Shown piece by piece: positions 1 through 7,713 of a DNA stretch of 34,905 nt; within the stretch, counting starts at the first letter, position 1; each line of letters starts with the position of its first letter. Under the pieces are notes generated by a model. It ran no database searches, was not told the DNA's origin, and saw only the letters and a list, made by a program, of their open reading frames with translations. The position numbers were made by a program, and so were the translations under genes. Source of the stretch: Desulfuromonadales bacterium (lineage in GTDB: Bacteria; Desulfobacterota; Desulfuromonadia; Geobacterales; Pseudopelobacteraceae); assembly GCA_013377095.1 (NCBI GenBank), contig JACAAY010000050.1:1-34905 (forward strand). The letters run 5' to 3'.

Positions 1-1
1 G

Positions 2-826
2 CTGGAGATCGGTATCGAGTTTGTGGTAATGCGCGAGAATGCCCGCGAGTTGCCGGAGGCACTGCGCTGGGCGACCGCAAAAGGAGTGACATTTGCCATT
101 GTCTCCCACCTGCTCCCCTACGAAAAGGAACATCAGGAAAGTGTTGCCTATGAAACAAACTCGGAAGAGGCGCTCGATTTTTTTAAGCCCTGGCAGGAAC
201 GGGCAGCGCGGGAAGGGATTGATCTGCATCGTTTCTTCAAGGTGATGCTGAACTACCTGCGAAGTCCCGACGACCAGCGGGTGGTGGATTTTGTATGGGA
301 GATGCAGATGGAGGCCCGCTCACGTGACCTGTTCTTCAACCTGAAAAATCTTCTGCAACGTGACGAAGAGTGGTTTGGGGAGATCAGCGCCATCTTTGCC
401 GAGGCCCAGACCGTGGCACGGGAAACCGGGCTTGATCTGCGACTGCCGGCCATCATTCCCAAGAGCTACCGGAGCTGCGATTTTGTCGAGAAGGGCAGTG
501 CCTTTATCTCGTGGGATGGCGGAGTGCACAACTGTTACTTCCTCTGGCACCAGTTCAGCTGTTACTCGTCAAAAAGCAAAAAATACGTGGTCCCCAGGGT
601 TTTCGGTCATCTTGCCGAAAACAGCCTCAGGGACATCTGGAATAATCAGCTCTTCCGGGACTATCGACTGGAGGTGCTGCGCAGGGAGTACCCGGTCTGT
701 TCCAACTGCAACCTGGTTCCCTGCGAGTACACCTACAACGAAAACTTCGAGCAGGACTGCTATGCAGGTACAGTTGCCTGCGGTGACTGTTTCTGGAACA
801 TGGGGCTCTTCCGCTGCCTGCAATGA
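2..826 (+). CDS. Radical SAM/SPASM-like protein, C-terminal part (5' end outside window)
   Basis: The frame is open from base 2, before the first ATG at 23, so the gene almost certainly begins upstream and the CxxxCxxC radical SAM motif is not visible. The C-terminal third is very cysteine-rich: a Cys near the residues SCDFVEKG, NCYFLWHQFSC, then CSNCNLVPC, DCYAG and CGDCFW close to the end. That arrangement, after a TIM-barrel-like segment, resembles a SPASM or twitch domain that binds auxiliary Fe-S clusters in peptide- or metalloenzyme-maturing radical SAM proteins. The phrase FISWDGGVHNCYF is like the 'D-G-x-V-x-x-C' entry of SPASM domains. The substrate cannot be told from this fragment; any partner would lie upstream. 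The gene converges on the minus-strand block and is followed by a hairpin terminator. Confidence 0.75.
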   Translation: MEIGIEFVVMRENARELPEALRWATAKGVTFAIVSHLLPYEKEHQESVAYETNSEEALDFFKPWQERAAREGIDLHRFFKVMLNYLRSPDDQRVVDFVWEMQMEARSRDLFFNLKNLLQRDEEWFGEISAIFAEAQTVARETGLDLRLPAIIPKSYRSCDFVEKGSAFISWDGGVHNCYFLWHQFSCYSSKSKKYVVPRVFGHLAENSLRDIWNNQLFRDYRLEVLRREYPVCSNCNLVPCEYTYNENFEQDCYAGTVACGDCFWNMGLFRCLQ

Positions 827-860
827 ACCAATCCGGCAGATTCACTACACGACAAACTAA

Positions 861-910
861 AATACCCACCCGAGTGCGATCCGCAAGGAGCTCTCAGGTG
901 GGTATTCGGT
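861..910. terminator. Hairpin terminator between convergent genes
   Basis: AATACCCACC (861-870) is perfectly complementary to GGTGGGTATT (897-906), a 10-bp stem with a 26-nt loop. Read on the minus strand, the stem is followed by TTTTAGTTTG, a reasonable U-rich tail, so it should best end transcription of the minus-strand gene at 934-1308. On the plus strand only a short CGGTTTTC follows. It sits between convergent stops at 826 and 934 and may serve both directions. Confidence 0.65.
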
Positions 911-933
911 TTTCATCGGGCAGCGGACAGATG

Positions 934-1308
934 TTATTCGAGCACTTTTACATCCGTGACATAATACTCGGTTTCACCAAAAAAATTCGTTGGTACCCCC
1001 TTGTGCTGTTCATACATGAGCGACACTTTTTTCCCCACGGTTCCATTTATCTTTTGGGCAACGGCATCCCCCCGAACACTGAACACAAATTTATCGGGCA
1101 TTGCACCAGGCACGGGCATCATCTGCAGCTCTCCCTCCCAGGTGTTGATCAGCCACCCTTTTTGGGAGATTTTTTGCACATATCCAACCCGCTCACCACG
1201 GGAAAAGCTCCAGTGCAGGGCAAGCCACGTGTAGCCGGAAAAAGCGACAATCACAAACAGCACAAACAGAATCAGTGACAAAAACACCTTCTTTTTGGTT
1301 ATTGCCAT
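934..1308 (-). CDS. Conserved-type hypothetical protein with one N-terminal membrane segment
   Basis: A 124-residue protein I do not recognise. Residues 1-7 are basic (MAITKKK) and residues 9-31 form one strongly hydrophobic segment, so it is either a signal anchor or an uncleaved signal peptide with the remaining ~90 residues outside the membrane. The soluble part contains no cysteine and no recognisable catalytic motif; it has a beta-rich look (GWLINTWEGELQMMPVPG, KFVFSVRGD). A strong Shine-Dalgarno sequence GGAGGAATGC precedes the ATG at 1308. It follows the parvulin gene by 111 nt on the same strand, and that gap holds several overlapping palindromes. Transcription probably ends at the hairpin at 861-910. 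Function unknown. Confidence 0.75.
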   Translation of the reverse strand: MAITKKKVFLSLILFVLFVIVAFSGYTWLALHWSFSRGERVGYVQKISQKGWLINTWEGELQMMPVPGAMPDKFVFSVRGDAVAQKINGTVGKKVSLMYEQHKGVPTNFFGETEYYVTDVKVLE

Positions 1309-1335
1309 GCATTCCTCCGATCAAAAGCTCTTCCG

Positions 1336-1372
1336 GGAGATATTCTCCATGGAGAAGCACTAAATGAGTGCT
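1336..1372 (-). promoter_or_regulatory. Cluster of overlapping palindromes in a leader
   Basis: GGAGA (1336-1340) can pair with TCTCC (1344-1348); TTCTCCATGGAGAA (1343-1356) is a perfect 14-bp palindrome that reuses the same TCTCC; AGCACT (1356-1361) pairs with AGTGCT (1367-1372). The first two pairings exclude each other. They lie about 20 nt upstream of the Shine-Dalgarno site of the 934-1308 gene. They could be a protein operator or a switching RNA structure; the sequence alone does not decide. Confidence 0.35.
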
Positions 1373-1394
1373 GCACAATCCGTCAGACACGGTT

Positions 1395-1410
1395 GGCGGG
1401 TTTCCCCGCC
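1395..1410 (-). terminator. GC-rich hairpin just after ppiC
   Basis: GGCGGG (1395-1400) pairs with CCCGCC (1405-1410) around a TTTC loop, 9 nt past the ppiC stop codon. There is no U run after it on the minus strand, so it is a weak terminator or an mRNA 3'-end stabiliser at best. Confidence 0.35.
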
Positions 1411-1419
1411 GGAGTACGT

Positions 1420-1701
1420 TTATGCTGTCCGACTGGTAACCTCAACAAGATGGTATCCGAACTGGGTCTTGACAGGACCCTGAACCTTGCCAACCTCCGC
1501 ACTGAAGACAACCTCATCAAATTCCTTTACCATCTGACCTGGCCCGAATTCACCCAGATCTCCGCCCTGACGCCCTGAGGGGCACTGGGAGTGTTCCCGG
1601 GCACATGCGGCAAAGTCTGCGCCGCCCTCGATCTCTTTTTTTAGTTTTTCACATGCTTCCTCGGTGGGTACCAAAATGTGACGCGCTTTTGCTCTTGCCA
1701 T
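1420..1701 (-). CDS. ppiC: Parvulin-type peptidyl-prolyl cis-trans isomerase, small single-domain
   Basis: A 93-residue protein that is a bare rotamase domain. It opens with the parvulin signature ARAKARHILV, continues with the acidic/Gly stretch GADFAACAREHSQCPSG, the loop GGDLGEFGPGQMVKEFDEVVFS, and ends with VKTQFGYHLVEV, the family's closing FGYHLI-like strand. The length equals that of E. coli PpiC (93 aa). No signal peptide or membrane segment is present, so it should be cytoplasmic and catalyse cis-trans isomerisation of X-Pro bonds. The Shine-Dalgarno AAGGAG precedes the ATG by 5-6 nt, and a promoter lies just upstream at 1734-1762, so it is probably transcribed on its own or with the hypothetical gene at 934-1308. 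Confidence 0.93.
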   Translation of the reverse strand: MARAKARHILVPTEEACEKLKKEIEGGADFAACAREHSQCPSGRQGGDLGEFGPGQMVKEFDEVVFSAEVGKVQGPVKTQFGYHLVEVTSRTA

Positions 1702-1733
1702 AACATCTCCTTAACGTGGTATGTAACCTTAGT

Positions 1734-1762
1734 TCAATACCGGCAAACAGGAAGGTTGTCAA
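1734..1762 (-). promoter_or_regulatory. Putative sigma70 promoter of ppiC
   Basis: On the minus strand TTGACA (1762-1757) is followed after 17 nt by TATTGA (1739-1734). The -35 is a perfect match, the -10 is weaker. Transcription would begin near 1727, giving a short leader to the ppiC ATG at 1701. Confidence 0.45.
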
Positions 1763-1787
1763 TCGCCGAAACGCCCCACACGTAAAT

Positions 1788-2531
1788 TCAATACACATGA
1801 GGATCAGGTGTATCCACCATGGGATTCAGGCGAACCGCGAGGGAAAACAGATAGGGGTAGTCCTGCTTGAGATGCTTCATATACGAAACCCACTCCCGCG
1901 AAAGATGACCAAAGGCGCGTTTTATGTCACCATTTATATGGTCGATGTCGGATTTCGGCATGTTCTCCAGTGATTCACGGGCATCCAGCTCTTCCACAAG
2001 GTGAAAAACCGCCCAGAGCAGATCGGTAAACTGATCATGCTCAAGCAGGGATTGATTTTCCAGCAACCCCACCAGAAAGCTCCGTTTTGAAAGCAGGAAC
2101 TCTTTTAAGGCCTGTTTGTTACACTGGGCGCACTCAATCTTCGGATCGTTTGAATTCAAAAATACCAAAGCCTTACGAAAGTCGGTATCCTTCCATTGGG
2201 GTGTCACCCGTAATTCCCTGCGAATGTTGTCGCACATGACCACATAGGCCGACAGTTCCCTGAGCAGGCGGTTGCCTACTTCACTAAAAAAAACACCAAT
2301 CACCATATTCATTTTGCTCATGATTGCCTGACGCTCACGTTCACGCGAAATCTGTTCAAACATCACTGCTACAAAAATGACATAGACCGGCAAAAAAGCC
2401 AGATTTCCGAGAAACCCGACCACGACCTCGCGCACACTGCCGAGCATGGCGTAGTCAACCAGGTACAGAAGTGACGACACCACCGCCAAAACAACCAGCA
2501 GGAAATGTTTTCTTACAAAAAGCTGACCCAT
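1788..2531 (-). CDS. Two-TM membrane-anchored hypothetical protein, last gene of the pil operon
   Basis: A 247-residue protein I cannot assign. Residues about 10-30 and 36-58 form two hydrophobic segments, followed by a charged helix (EQISRERERQAIMSK) and an alpha-helical cytoplasmic domain of about 180 residues. A CxxC pair occurs at Cys134/Cys137 (ECAQCNKQ), possibly a metal or redox site, with a further Cys at 100. There are no kinase, HAMP, GGDEF or PilZ motifs. It starts 22 nt after the stop of the permease gene with GGAGA about 8 nt before the ATG, so it should be co-transcribed with it and with pilS. Position suggests a role in envelope or pilus regulation, but nothing in the sequence proves it. 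Confidence 0.75.
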   Translation of the reverse strand: MGQLFVRKHFLLVVLAVVSSLLYLVDYAMLGSVREVVVGFLGNLAFLPVYVIFVAVMFEQISRERERQAIMSKMNMVIGVFFSEVGNRLLRELSAYVVMCDNIRRELRVTPQWKDTDFRKALVFLNSNDPKIECAQCNKQALKEFLLSKRSFLVGLLENQSLLEHDQFTDLLWAVFHLVEELDARESLENMPKSDIDHINGDIKRAFGHLSREWVSYMKHLKQDYPYLFSLAVRLNPMVDTPDPHVY

Positions 2532-2552
2532 CTTCCAATCTCCATTCGCGCT

Positions 2553-3719
2553 TCAGGTTTCACGCAATGCATCCACAATTTTGAGACGTCCGGCGCGAAT
2601 CGCAGGAATCACACCACCAACAAAACCCATGATCAATGCAAAAATTATTGACTGTACAACAATTTCCCAGGTAAGGGTAAATGAAAATGCCAATTCGGAA
2701 AAGGTCTGCCAGTTCATGGTTGAAATGGTAATCAGCTGCATGAACGAGGCAAAGAACAGACCGCTAACCCCGCCGACCAGACCGAGCAGCAGGGCTTCCA
2801 TCAGGAATGCAGTCATGATGCTGTTGCGTGGAAAACCAAGTGCGCGCAAAGTTCCGATTTCCCCGACACGGTTTGCAACTGCGGCGTACATGGTAATCAT
2901 GGCGCCGATTATGGCCCCCAGCGAAAAAATAATCGTCAGCGACATCCCCAGAATGCGCAGGAATTTGGCCATGGCCTCCGATTGATCGCGGTAGTAGTCG
3001 GTTTCCCTGCGTACATCCAGCGTCAGACGCGGATCACCTTCGAGTGACTCCTTAATCTTCTGAAAAGCACCCGTATTATTCAGCCTGAAGGTAACCGACG
3101 AATAGACCGGACGCCGGAAGGCCTGCATCAACTGATCGGCATCTCCCCACAACTCGGAATTGAAGCCGGTGGCGCCCGCGTCAAACACACCGACCACGGT
3201 CCAATCAGTCATACCAAAGTGCAATCGTTCCCCGATGCCGCCCCCCTTGAATCGAGTGGAAATGCTTCTCCCTGCCATGATTTCAGCCGCCCCGACACGG
3301 GGCATGCGCCCCTCAACAAGGTGAACCTGCGGCCGCAATTGGAGTGAGGTTTTTCCGATTCCCCTGATAACAACATTGGATGGTTTATCACTGCCCCGCT
3401 TGCTGAGGCTGATCAACACCACCAGTTCCTTCGCCAAGAGTGCTGCACCGTCAGTCCCGGTTGCAATGCCCGCCACACTCTCCACAATAGCGGCCTGCTG
3501 ACGCTCCACTCCGCTTTGCACCTCGGAGTTGGCCGCCTTACGGGTAACGATCACATTGTCTTCTGAGCCGGTTTCCACCAGCGTCTTTTTTAATCCGGCG
3601 GATAACATCAGAATGGAAGCAAACACAAAGACCACCAGGGCCATGCCAGATGCGGTCAAAAATGTTGTCAAACGTCTTGTGCAGAGATTTCTCGTACTAT
3701 ACGCAAAAGGAATACGCAT
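2553..3719 (-). CDS. ABC transporter permease, MacB/FtsX type
   Basis: A 388-residue integral membrane protein with the layout of MacB/LolC/DevC permeases. One membrane helix at about residues 20-42 follows a basic N-terminus, a periplasmic MacB-PCD-like domain of about 200 residues comes next (with the typical VVIRGIG and GRxMPR-like segments), then three C-terminal helices from about residue 255 forming the FtsX domain. Diagnostic are RVGEIGTLRALGFPRNSI and the closing PAIRAGRLKIVDALRET. Such permeases use ATP hydrolysis by a partner LolD/MacB-like ATPase to move or extrude lipids or peptides; no ATPase or membrane-fusion gene is adjacent. The ATG is separated from the pilS stop by one base (TAACATG) with no clear Shine-Dalgarno, implying translational coupling to pilS. 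Confidence 0.9.
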   Translation of the reverse strand: MRIPFAYSTRNLCTRRLTTFLTASGMALVVFVFASILMLSAGLKKTLVETGSEDNVIVTRKAANSEVQSGVERQQAAIVESVAGIATGTDGAALLAKELVVLISLSKRGSDKPSNVVIRGIGKTSLQLRPQVHLVEGRMPRVGAAEIMAGRSISTRFKGGGIGERLHFGMTDWTVVGVFDAGATGFNSELWGDADQLMQAFRRPVYSSVTFRLNNTGAFQKIKESLEGDPRLTLDVRRETDYYRDQSEAMAKFLRILGMSLTIIFSLGAIIGAMITMYAAVANRVGEIGTLRALGFPRNSIMTAFLMEALLLGLVGGVSGLFFASFMQLITISTMNWQTFSELAFSFTLTWEIVVQSIIFALIMGFVGGVIPAIRAGRLKIVDALRET

Positions 3720-3720
3720 G

Positions 3721-5352
3721 TTATTTCGGAAGCGTAATGGTTATGCAGCAACCCCCATCGGATGGTGATTCAGCCCTGATCGTGCCACCATGTTCTTCGA
3801 TAATCCGGTAGGTGATTGCTAACCCCAAGCCGGTTCCGGCATTTTTTGTTGTCCAGAACGGTTCAAACAGATGTGCAACCGCTTCCTTCGGGATTCCGGA
3901 ACCGGTGTCACTGACGGTAATAACAGCATATTCCTCCCTGGCATGCAAGGGTGTGGCTTCCTGAGCATAATGCGCCCCAATCGATATGACACCCGTCTCT
4001 TGTATTGCCTCGGCAGCATTGTTCAATAGGTTAATCAGAACTTGCCGCATCTGGTTTGCATCAGCGCGAATGACCATTTCTTCCGGTACACGGTTGGTCA
4101 GGGTGATACCGGTAAATCGGCGGTCAGAGGACGTCAACATGCGAATATCTTCGACAAAAGAATGCAGATCCAACCGCTCCTTATGGGGGGCGACCGGGCG
4201 GGCATATGTCAGGAAATTGGTAATCAACGAATTCAAACGCTCTGTTTCCCTGAGTATAATTGTCAACAACCGCTGATCGTTTTCCGCAATCGTGCCGTGA
4301 TCAGCCAATAGCTGCACCGACCCACTCATAGCTGCCAGGGGGTTACGAATTTCATGGGCCATGCGCGCGGCCAACTCTCCAAGAACGGCCAACTTGTCGC
4401 TGCGCTTGAGTGTCTCCTCCATCTGTTTCTTTACGGTAAGGTCCTTGAAATTGATTATCGCACCCACCTGATCACCATGGGCATCCATGAAGGGTACGGT
4501 GCTGTAGCCCAGAATCAAGGATGGCTTATTCGGAATCGACCAGGAAAATTCCCCGTTTGCTCCCCTGCTCAGGTCACCCAATGCCTCTGCCATGGCAGGA
4601 AAAACAGTGTTGAGTGGCAAATCATACACATCTGACTGCGATTTTTCTGTCAACACCTCGGCGTAAGGATTGAAAACCCGGATATTCCCGTCCCGTGTCA
4701 CCGTTACCAAGCCACTTTCCACATTCGCAACAATGGTAGAATGGAGCCGTTCCAGCTCATCATAATTGACACTCTTTTTTACCAGCGCATCCGCGTTCTG
4801 CTTCGCCAGTTCGGAGAGATACCCGGTCAGAAAACAGGTCAGATAAAAGCCGACCAGGTTCATGAAAATGTTGTACAGGATATGCATCGCCCCCAGTTGC
4901 TGGGCAGCTACCTGGTTCAGACCGATATGTTCCAAAAAACCGAAGTACTGAAAATCAATGATAGTACCATATAAAATCCCGCACAGCGATGCGGTGTAAA
5001 ACGCTTCCCGACGCCCCAGAAGCACACCGGCATTCATGATGGAGAGAAGATATAAAAAGGAATAGGGACTGGTCACACCTCCGGTGAACAGCAGTAGCAC
5101 GGTAACAAAGAGGAGATCCCAGATGGTCTGCAGATAGGTGATAAAAAATTGAAAACGGGTTTTTTTTGAGAGCAGAAACGAAATGACGGAGAAGAGAAAT
5201 GAAAAAGCCATCAGACGAACAACCCCGTTAGTGGACAGTTCATCGATGGCTTCAGGTTCTTTCAGAATCAGGGCAACGGTGAATACCAGAAACAGAAATG
5301 TTACAATGATTCTGGCATATATGAAGAGCCTCAGCTGCCGTGCATGGCCCAT
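3721..5352 (-). CDS. pilS: PilS-like membrane sensor histidine kinase
   Basis: A 543-residue kinase. Several hydrophobic segments fill residues 10-180 (about six helices, including the GGVTSPYSFLYLLSIMNAG region typical of PilS). A PAS domain spans about 200-310, with a coiled linker before it. The HisKA phosphoacceptor is His333 in MAHEIRNPLA, and the ATP-binding domain has an N box around 438-445 (VLINLLNNAAEA), G1 DTGSGIP at 482-488, F box FEPFWTTK at 496-503 and G2 GTGLGLA at 506-512. All catalytic residues look intact. In PilS/PilR systems it phosphorylates the sigma54 activator PilR to control pilA transcription. It starts 3 nt after pilC. The usual neighbour pilR is replaced by an ABC permease, so the response partner must be elsewhere. 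Confidence 0.93.
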   Translation of the reverse strand: MGHARQLRLFIYARIIVTFLFLVFTVALILKEPEAIDELSTNGVVRLMAFSFLFSVISFLLSKKTRFQFFITYLQTIWDLLFVTVLLLFTGGVTSPYSFLYLLSIMNAGVLLGRREAFYTASLCGILYGTIIDFQYFGFLEHIGLNQVAAQQLGAMHILYNIFMNLVGFYLTCFLTGYLSELAKQNADALVKKSVNYDELERLHSTIVANVESGLVTVTRDGNIRVFNPYAEVLTEKSQSDVYDLPLNTVFPAMAEALGDLSRGANGEFSWSIPNKPSLILGYSTVPFMDAHGDQVGAIINFKDLTVKKQMEETLKRSDKLAVLGELAARMAHEIRNPLAAMSGSVQLLADHGTIAENDQRLLTIILRETERLNSLITNFLTYARPVAPHKERLDLHSFVEDIRMLTSSDRRFTGITLTNRVPEEMVIRADANQMRQVLINLLNNAAEAIQETGVISIGAHYAQEATPLHAREEYAVITVSDTGSGIPKEAVAHLFEPFWTTKNAGTGLGLAITYRIIEEHGGTIRAESPSDGGCCITITLPK

Positions 5353-5355
5353 GGT

Positions 5356-6573
5356 TTATCCGGCAACAGCCCCAGCCAGCTTGAAGATCGGCAGATACAT
5401 GGCCACAACCAGGCCGCCGACGACAGTTCCCAGAAAAACCATCAACAGCGGCTCCATCATGGCGGTCATGGCGGAAACAGCGTCATCAACCTCATCATCG
5501 TAAAAATCAGCGATCTTGTTCAGCATCGTATCCATGGCGCCGGTAGCCACACCAACAGCAATCATCTGCACCACCATGGGGGGAAAGACACCACAGGCTG
5601 CCAGCGGTTCCGCCATGGTTTTTCCCTCGGAAATCGCCTGGCGGACCCCATAGATTGCCTCTTCGACTATTTTATTGCCTGCTGTTTTGGCGACAATTTC
5701 AAGGCCATCCATGATCGGCACCCCGGAACTGACCATGGTGCCAAGCGTACGGGTGAACTTGGCCACCGCCACCTTGCGGATCAGCGGGCCGGCTATGGGG
5801 GCTTTGAGAGCCATGCGATCGATTTTTTTCCGTCCGCCGGGAGTGTTGTAGTACCTTTTGATTGCCCAGCCAAGTGCGTAGAAGGCGGCAATAATGACGA
5901 TGATATAGCGTGTCAGAAAATTGCTGAGTCCTATAACTAGCTTTGTTGGTGCGGGAAGATCACCTCCAAAATCGGCAAACATCTTGGCAAAGGTTGGAAT
6001 AACAAAAATCAGGATAACCCCCACAACAACAACAGCAATGGACATGATCGTGAGCGGATAGACCATGGCGCCCTTAATCTGTTTTTTCAGCTTCATGGCT
6101 TTTTCTATGTAGGCGGCCAGACGCTGCAGAATCGTATCAAGAATACCGCCGACTTCACCAGCTGCCACCAGGTTGACAAAGAGTTGGTCAAAGGCTTTGG
6201 GGTGTTTGGCAAGGGCATCGGCAAAAGTGGAGCCGCTCTCCACGCTTTCCTTGACCTTGTAGAGAATATCCTTGAAGGCTTTATTCTCCTGCTGACTGGA
6301 AAGAATTTCGAGGCACTGCACCAGGGGGAGTCCGGAATCGATCATGGTTGCGAACTGACGGGTAAATACAACCAGCTCTTTTGTCTGGACTTTGCCGGAT
6401 GATCCAAACGAGGGCAATTTAAACGACGTCCCCTTGGCGGCCTCGGATATGCTGATATTGGAAAATCCGAATTTTTTTAGCTGAGCTTCAACAATGGCAA
6501 CGCTGGCGGCTTCCATCACACCTTTCTGTGCGCCACCAGCTTTTGAGCGGGCTTCCCAGTTATATTTCGGCAT
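5356..6573 (-). CDS. pilC: Type IV pilus inner-membrane platform protein PilC
   Basis: A 405-residue protein, the normal PilC length. The N-terminus YNWEARSKAGGAQKGVMEA matches the family's 'F-x-Y-x-A-x-D-x-x-G-x-x-x-x-G' opening. Two T2SS-F repeats follow, at about residues 70-190 and 270-395, each with the tell-tale FTRQFATMIDSGLPLVQCLE and FTRTLGTMVSSGVPIMDGLE. Membrane segments lie near 168-196, 220-238 and 370-397. PilC is the inner-membrane platform on which PilB adds and PilT removes pilins. An AAAGGAG Shine-Dalgarno lies 6-7 nt before the ATG. It sits 22 nt after pilT and 3 nt before pilS in one operon. Confidence 0.97.
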   Translation of the reverse strand: MPKYNWEARSKAGGAQKGVMEAASVAIVEAQLKKFGFSNISISEAAKGTSFKLPSFGSSGKVQTKELVVFTRQFATMIDSGLPLVQCLEILSSQQENKAFKDILYKVKESVESGSTFADALAKHPKAFDQLFVNLVAAGEVGGILDTILQRLAAYIEKAMKLKKQIKGAMVYPLTIMSIAVVVVGVILIFVIPTFAKMFADFGGDLPAPTKLVIGLSNFLTRYIIVIIAAFYALGWAIKRYYNTPGGRKKIDRMALKAPIAGPLIRKVAVAKFTRTLGTMVSSGVPIMDGLEIVAKTAGNKIVEEAIYGVRQAISEGKTMAEPLAACGVFPPMVVQMIAVGVATGAMDTMLNKIADFYDDEVDDAVSAMTAMMEPLLMVFLGTVVGGLVVAMYLPIFKLAGAVAG

Positions 6574-6595
6574 GTGTTTTCTCCTTTATCATAGT

Positions 6596-7699
6596 TCATC
6601 GAGCCGGCGGACGGCGCTGCATATGCATTCCTGCAGTCGGATTGCTGATCATTTGTTTCAGTTCTTCCGGGTCCTGCGAACGCCCCAGGGCATCTTCCAT
6701 TGAAATTTGCCGTCGATGGTAGAGTGTAAACAGTGACTGATTCATGGTCAACATGCCGAATTTATCTTGCCCAACCTGCATCTGTGAGTAGATCTGGTGA
6801 ATCTTGTCCTCGCGGATCAGGTTTCGAATGGCCGCATTGGGTACCATGATTTCCAATACGAGCGACCGTCCTTTGGCATTTGTCCGCGGTATCAGCATCT
6901 GGGAAAGAACACCCTCGAGAACAAAGGAAAGTTGTGCCCTGATCTGGGTCTGTTGATGGGGTGGAAATACATCAACCACACGATTGATGGTCTGGACGCA
7001 GGAGTTGGTATGCAGGGTTGCCAAACAGAGGTGGCCGGTTTCGGAGAGGGTCAACGCGGCTTCTATGGTTTCCAGGTCACGCAACTCACCCACCAGAACA
7101 ACATCCGGGTCCTGGCGCAGCACGTATTTGAGGGCATTCTTGAAACCCTTGGTGTCGGCGCCAACCTCACGCTGGTTCACAACACATCCCTTGTGGGGAT
7201 GAAGATACTCGATTGGATCTTCAATGGTAACGATGTGCTCGCGACGGTTTATATTGATATAGTCGATGATTGAGGCCAGGGTGGTGGATTTACCACTACC
7301 GGTCGGGCCGGTAACCAGGATCAGGCCGCGCGGTTTTGCGGCAAGCTCTGCAACAATCGGCGGGAGGCCAAGTTCTTCAAAGGAGAGGATCTTGTAGGGA
7401 ATGACACGAAAAACACCTGCCACGGCTCCACGTTGAATAAAAACATTGCCCCTGAAACGTGAGAGTCCTTTGACACCAAAGGAGAGGTCCAACTCATTTT
7501 CTTCTTCAAATTTATGTTTTTGAGTGTCCGTAAGCACACTGTAACAGAGCTGTTTGGTGTCCACCTGATTGAGTGGGGGGAAATCCAGCGGCATCAACTT
7601 CCCGTCTACTCGGATCTGCGGTGGTGAATTTGTGGTGATGTGCAGGTCGGAACCGTTTGACTCAACGAGCGTTTTGAGCAACTGATGAAGATTGAGCAT
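6596..7699 (-). CDS. pilT: Type IV pilus retraction ATPase PilT
   Basis: A 367-residue hexameric ATPase. Seen in order: N-terminal PAS-like domain opening with LLKTLVESNGSDLHI, Walker A GPTGSGKS at 131-138, Asp box IEDPIEY at 159-165, Walker B VVLVGELRD at 200-208, His box around 224-231, and the PilT-specific signature AIRNLIRE at 290-297, which separates it from PilB. It drives pilus depolymerisation at the PilC platform, so it enables twitching and retraction. GAGAGG lies about 10 nt before the ATG; the gap from the pilB stop is 14 nt. Geobacter genomes usually carry several pilT copies; this one is the copy within the pilB-pilC operon. Confidence 0.97.
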   Translation of the reverse strand: MLNLHQLLKTLVESNGSDLHITTNSPPQIRVDGKLMPLDFPPLNQVDTKQLCYSVLTDTQKHKFEEENELDLSFGVKGLSRFRGNVFIQRGAVAGVFRVIPYKILSFEELGLPPIVAELAAKPRGLILVTGPTGSGKSTTLASIIDYININRREHIVTIEDPIEYLHPHKGCVVNQREVGADTKGFKNALKYVLRQDPDVVLVGELRDLETIEAALTLSETGHLCLATLHTNSCVQTINRVVDVFPPHQQTQIRAQLSFVLEGVLSQMLIPRTNAKGRSLVLEIMVPNAAIRNLIREDKIHQIYSQMQVGQDKFGMLTMNQSLFTLYHRRQISMEDALGRSQDPEELKQMISNPTAGMHMQRRPPAR

Positions 7700-7713
7700 G
7701 GAGTAGTACCTCT

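Noticed and set aside
5344..5940. 198-residue plus-strand frame opposite pilC
   Set aside because: His/Gln-rich antisense shadow of a well-recognised gene.
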